From positions 1 to 37,358 of the forward strand of contig NZ_NOIF01000029.1 in NCBI RefSeq assembly GCF_002265265.1: a stretch of 37,358 nucleotides of DNA, in the 5' to 3' direction. This document shows positions 35,233 to 37,358 of the stretch, in pieces (the first letter of the stretch is position 1; each line of letters starts with the position of its first letter). This DNA comes from Photobacterium sanguinicancri (lineage in GTDB: Bacteria; Pseudomonadota; Gammaproteobacteria; Enterobacterales; Vibrionaceae). Position numbers and translations under genes: made by a program. The notes beneath the pieces are model-generated. The model ran no database searches, had not been told where the DNA came from, and was given only the letters and a program-made list of their open reading frames with translations.

Positions 35233-36264
35233 ATGTCGTTCTGGTTGGTGGGGTGCACATTGCGTCAAAAAATTTATTTCTTCGATTTATTGCGCTGTGT
35301 GGCGGCGATTGCGGTGGTGGTGATCCACGTGCTGGGACCTTACCGAGAGCAGTTAGGGAGTATCGCGAATACGGATTGGGCAATCGCGATAGGCTTTAAT
35401 AGTGCAAGTCGGTGGGCTGTTCCTGTCTTTATTATGATCACAGGCGCACTGATGCTGACAGATAAGCGCGAGTTCGTATTGGATTACTACTTGAAAAGGC
35501 GACTCGGCAAAGTGTTGGTGCCATTTCTGGTGTGGTCGGTGTTTTATGCTTGGTTATCAGGTGTGTCACTGAGCGGATTTGATGGCGGACTGGCATGGCA
35601 CACTTTGCTTGAGCTGCCGTTCCACGAGACCTATTACCACCTTGGCTTCTTCTATTACTTTATCCCTCTGTATTTTGTAATTCCCTTTTTCCGCTGGGCT
35701 GTGCAATGTGCCGATCGGACGGCGGTTATAGCTTTCACTGCCTTATGGCTCGGCATAACAACATTATTTCTATTTAAAATTGATGGTCCTTGGAGCCAGC
35801 AGTTGGTGTTGTATAGCGGGTATTTATTGCTGGGGTATTGTTTGTTTCACTACCAATGGCCTGCGCGACGTTGGTTGATTGGACTGGGTATCGTTATGCT
35901 GGTGGCAACAGCGTATAGCGTGATAAGTGCGAGCTTTGCTGCCGATGAATATACCGTCGGACGGTGGCTATCGTACAAAACGGTGAATACAGCGTTGATA
36001 GCCGCAATGGTGTTTACCCTTTGCCAACGTTATGGTGAAGGGCTGAAAGGAAAAGCACAGCAGAGTATTGGCTTTATAAGCCGCTATAGTCTTGGTGTGT
36101 ACTTACTGCATCCGTTGTTCTTGTGGCCCGTACGTGCCTTTGACCTTTATTGGGGATCGCCATTGCTGATGATCCCACTCTGGACGGTGGTTTGTGGCGG
36201 ATTAGCATTAGCCAGTAGTTACTTACTGGCGAAGTACAAACTAACAGCATGGCTCGTGCCGTGA
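35233..36264 (+). CDS. Acyltransferase 3 family membrane protein (WecH-like)
   Basis: A membrane protein of 343 residues from ATG 35233 (or 359 from ATG 35185) with about ten hydrophobic helices. The AT3 signature is at the N-terminus, IYFFDLLRCVAAIAVVVIHV, with the conserved His on the first helix; SRWAVPVFIMITGALML follows and SRYSLGVYLLHPLFLW closes the domain. Relatives include E. coli WecH, which O-acetylates enterobacterial common antigen, and OafA-type enzymes. The substrate here is unknown, and no polysaccharide genes adjoin it. Neither start has a clear ribosome binding site; ATG 35233 follows the stop of a small upstream frame, and I prefer it. Confidence 0.82.
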   Translation: MSFWLVGCTLRQKIYFFDLLRCVAAIAVVVIHVLGPYREQLGSIANTDWAIAIGFNSASRWAVPVFIMITGALMLTDKREFVLDYYLKRRLGKVLVPFLVWSVFYAWLSGVSLSGFDGGLAWHTLLELPFHETYYHLGFFYYFIPLYFVIPFFRWAVQCADRTAVIAFTALWLGITTLFLFKIDGPWSQQLVLYSGYLLLGYCLFHYQWPARRWLIGLGIVMLVATAYSVISASFAADEYTVGRWLSYKTVNTALIAAMVFTLCQRYGEGLKGKAQQSIGFISRYSLGVYLLHPLFLWPVRAFDLYWGSPLLMIPLWTVVCGGLALASSYLLAKYKLTAWLVP

Positions 36265-36310
36265 TGTGTGGCGAGGCAAAGTAGGCCGGTTAGCGTGGTA
36301 TTGGTCTTAT

Positions 36311-36643
36311 TTAGTCACGCTGTAAAGCAAAGTGCAAAAACTGCCTGCCGCGGTAGGTCATGATGCCTTGATCCCCAGGATTGAGCGCCTGAAAATAATG
36401 AATACCCACCATAAACTCTCGTCTAGGCCCGCCTTCGGTGGGCTCGACATAGATCCAGTACTCCTCATTGTCATCCCCAGGTTGCGCCCCAATAATGGGA
36501 TTGCTTTGTTTATCGAGCACGCAAACCTCGACTTTTTTTTCTGGGGCCTCAAGCCCAAGGCTATGGCGACGGTAAGAATAGAGAAAATAACTGATAGCGA
36601 TAGCCAGTGCAGCCAACAAGGCTAGCGGAATCCAAAATGGCAT
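36311..36643 (-). CDS. DUF2500 (YhhM-like) membrane protein
   Basis: A 110-residue protein with one N-terminal membrane helix (residues about 2-23, MPFWIPLALLAALAIAISYF) and a small soluble domain ending FMVGIHYFQALNPGDQGIMT then YRGRQFLHFAL. This end matches E. coli YhhM (DUF2500), whose function is unknown. I chose ATG 36643, with AAGGAG eight bases upstream. A much longer open frame extends upstream to 36961, but its added N-terminus overlaps the divergent gene and has no family likeness, so I reject it. Confidence 0.85.
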   Translation of the reverse strand: MPFWIPLALLAALAIAISYFLYSYRRHSLGLEAPEKKVEVCVLDKQSNPIIGAQPGDDNEEYWIYVEPTEGGPRREFMVGIHYFQALNPGDQGIMTYRGRQFLHFALQRD

Positions 36644-36913
36644 GAGAGAGCTCCTTGAACAATGTCTGCCTGTATTGATCGCCATTTTAGGGGGAAAGGC
36701 TACGACGGATCCCACAAAGCGTGATCTAATCAGGTTTTTCACTGAGGATGCATAGCGCATTGTGAGCATTAGCGGACTTTTTTTGCTTAACGTTAAACAA
36801 AGATTGCATTGCGTAGGTGAGGCAGTAATGTAAAAGAAGGCATACAACACATCATCATTATGTGAAAGTCGGCGTTGTTGATGAGGGTTGTATTGATAAA
36901 AGGGAGATAGCCT

Positions 36914-37279
36914 ATGGCCAATATCGAAATGGTCGTGACAAAGACACGGCGTATCGAGCACTTACTGCGTGAGCATTATCATGCGGAAGGCAAAGGCTTA
37001 CATCAGTTGATCACCAGCTGTGAAGAGCGACTACCACATGAAGTGATTCCCAAATTACGTTTTATTGCCTCTGTAAGAAATAAAACCGTTCATGAAGAGG
37101 GTTACAAGCTTGATGATAAGAAAGGTTTTATTGCCGCTTGTCGTCAGTGTGAAAAGGAACTCACACCTCGAAGTGGTCGTTTTATTTGGGGATTAACATT
37201 GTTAATCGTACTGGGCTTTACTGCGCTAGCATTGTGGTTTTATTCGGCGAATTGGCACAATATTAATTTAACGCCATAG
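36914..37279 (+). CDS. DUF4145 (HEPN-like) protein with C-terminal membrane anchor
   Basis: A 121-residue protein. The N-terminal part (residues about 1-80) is helical and belongs to the DUF4145 group, placed in the HEPN superfamily. It contains R55-N-K-T-V-H60, an R-N-x3-H motif of the kind that forms the active site of HEPN RNases. A single membrane helix follows (about residues 88-110, RFIWGLTLLIVLGFTALALW). The ATG at 36914 has AGGGAGATAG upstream. No antitoxin, nucleotidyltransferase or restriction partner is adjacent, so catalytic activity is inference. It is divergent from the DUF2500 gene. Confidence 0.75.
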   Translation: MANIEMVVTKTRRIEHLLREHYHAEGKGLHQLITSCEERLPHEVIPKLRFIASVRNKTVHEEGYKLDDKKGFIAACRQCEKELTPRSGRFIWGLTLLIVLGFTALALWFYSANWHNINLTP

Positions 37280-37339
37280 TGATAGAAGGTTCAGGAATTA
37301 GGCAAAAGTGAACGCTTAATTCAGATATATTCAGAATGA

Positions 37340-37358
37340 AAAAAGGGCACCCATTGGG
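37340..37358. terminator. Bidirectional terminator, cut by the window end
   Basis: AAAAAAGGGCACCCATTGGG ends the window (last 19-20 bases). GGGCACCCA followed by TTGGG looks like the first arm and the start of the second arm of a hairpin with flanking A run, so a T run is expected just beyond. It would serve the DUF4145 gene and an unseen convergent neighbour. Confidence 0.5.

Noticed and set aside
36644-36961. N-terminal extension of the DUF2500 gene on the minus strand
   Set aside because: The longer frame has no ribosome binding site, overlaps the DUF4145 gene head-on, and its translation (Cys/His-rich, no family likeness) looks random. ATG 36643 has AAGGAG.

Overview
The window is chromosomal DNA from a marine gammaproteobacterium of the Vibrionaceae, most likely Photobacterium or a close relative. 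This is inferred from protein similarity to familiar E. coli and Vibrio proteins and from conserved gene neighbourhoods: rhlB-gppA divergent from trxA-rho, ubiD followed by fre, uspA/uspB next to yhiN, and pldB-yigL divergent from rhtB. No sequence search could be run, so the genus is a judgement. No rRNA, tRNA, CRISPR array or phage was seen. Nearly all of it reads as core genome, with one mobile-element remnant at the left edge.

Layout. 1-77 is the right end of an IS3-family insertion sequence (transposase C-terminus plus terminal repeat). It abuts what looks like half of the terminator of a YjiH-type membrane protein (125-1492, minus). A TraF-like outer-membrane protein (1846-3006) follows. 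Next come glutathione reductase (gor) and the 23S rRNA methyltransferase rlmJ on the minus strand, and oligopeptidase A (prlC) on the plus strand. gppA-rhlB (minus) faces trxA-rho (plus), an RNA and stress block, followed by an unknown secreted protein. ubiD, a 2Fe-2S ferredoxin and fre form a ubiquinone/flavin block. A DMT transporter, uspA, ftnA, uspB, an MscS-like channel and yhiN make a stress and iron block.

The second half starts with a DUF3332 lipoprotein. An aldehyde dehydrogenase-TetR pair follows, with a perfect 22-bp palindrome in front of it that is the likely operator. Then come a DTW-domain tRNA-modification protein, an NlpE-like lipoprotein, an EVE-domain protein, pldB-yigL (minus) opposite rhtB (plus), an EAL-HDOD signalling protein, a second DMT transporter, an AbgT-family transporter, an acyltransferase-3 membrane protein, a DUF2500 (YhhM-like) protein, and a DUF4145 protein carrying a HEPN-like R-N-x3-H motif and a C-terminal membrane anchor.

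Functional themes are thiol and redox balance (gor, trxA, fre, ferredoxin), RNA metabolism (rho, rhlB, rlmJ, DTW protein), stress and iron storage (uspA, uspB, ftnA, gppA), and membrane transport. I found no clear new multi-gene system. The most noteworthy points are the internal duplication in UbiD (627 residues, C-terminal catalytic-domain segment present twice), the HEPN-like membrane protein at the right end, the C-rich rho leader, the aldehyde dehydrogenase/TetR palindrome, and a 31-codon upstream ORF whose stop lies one base before the likely start of the acyltransferase.
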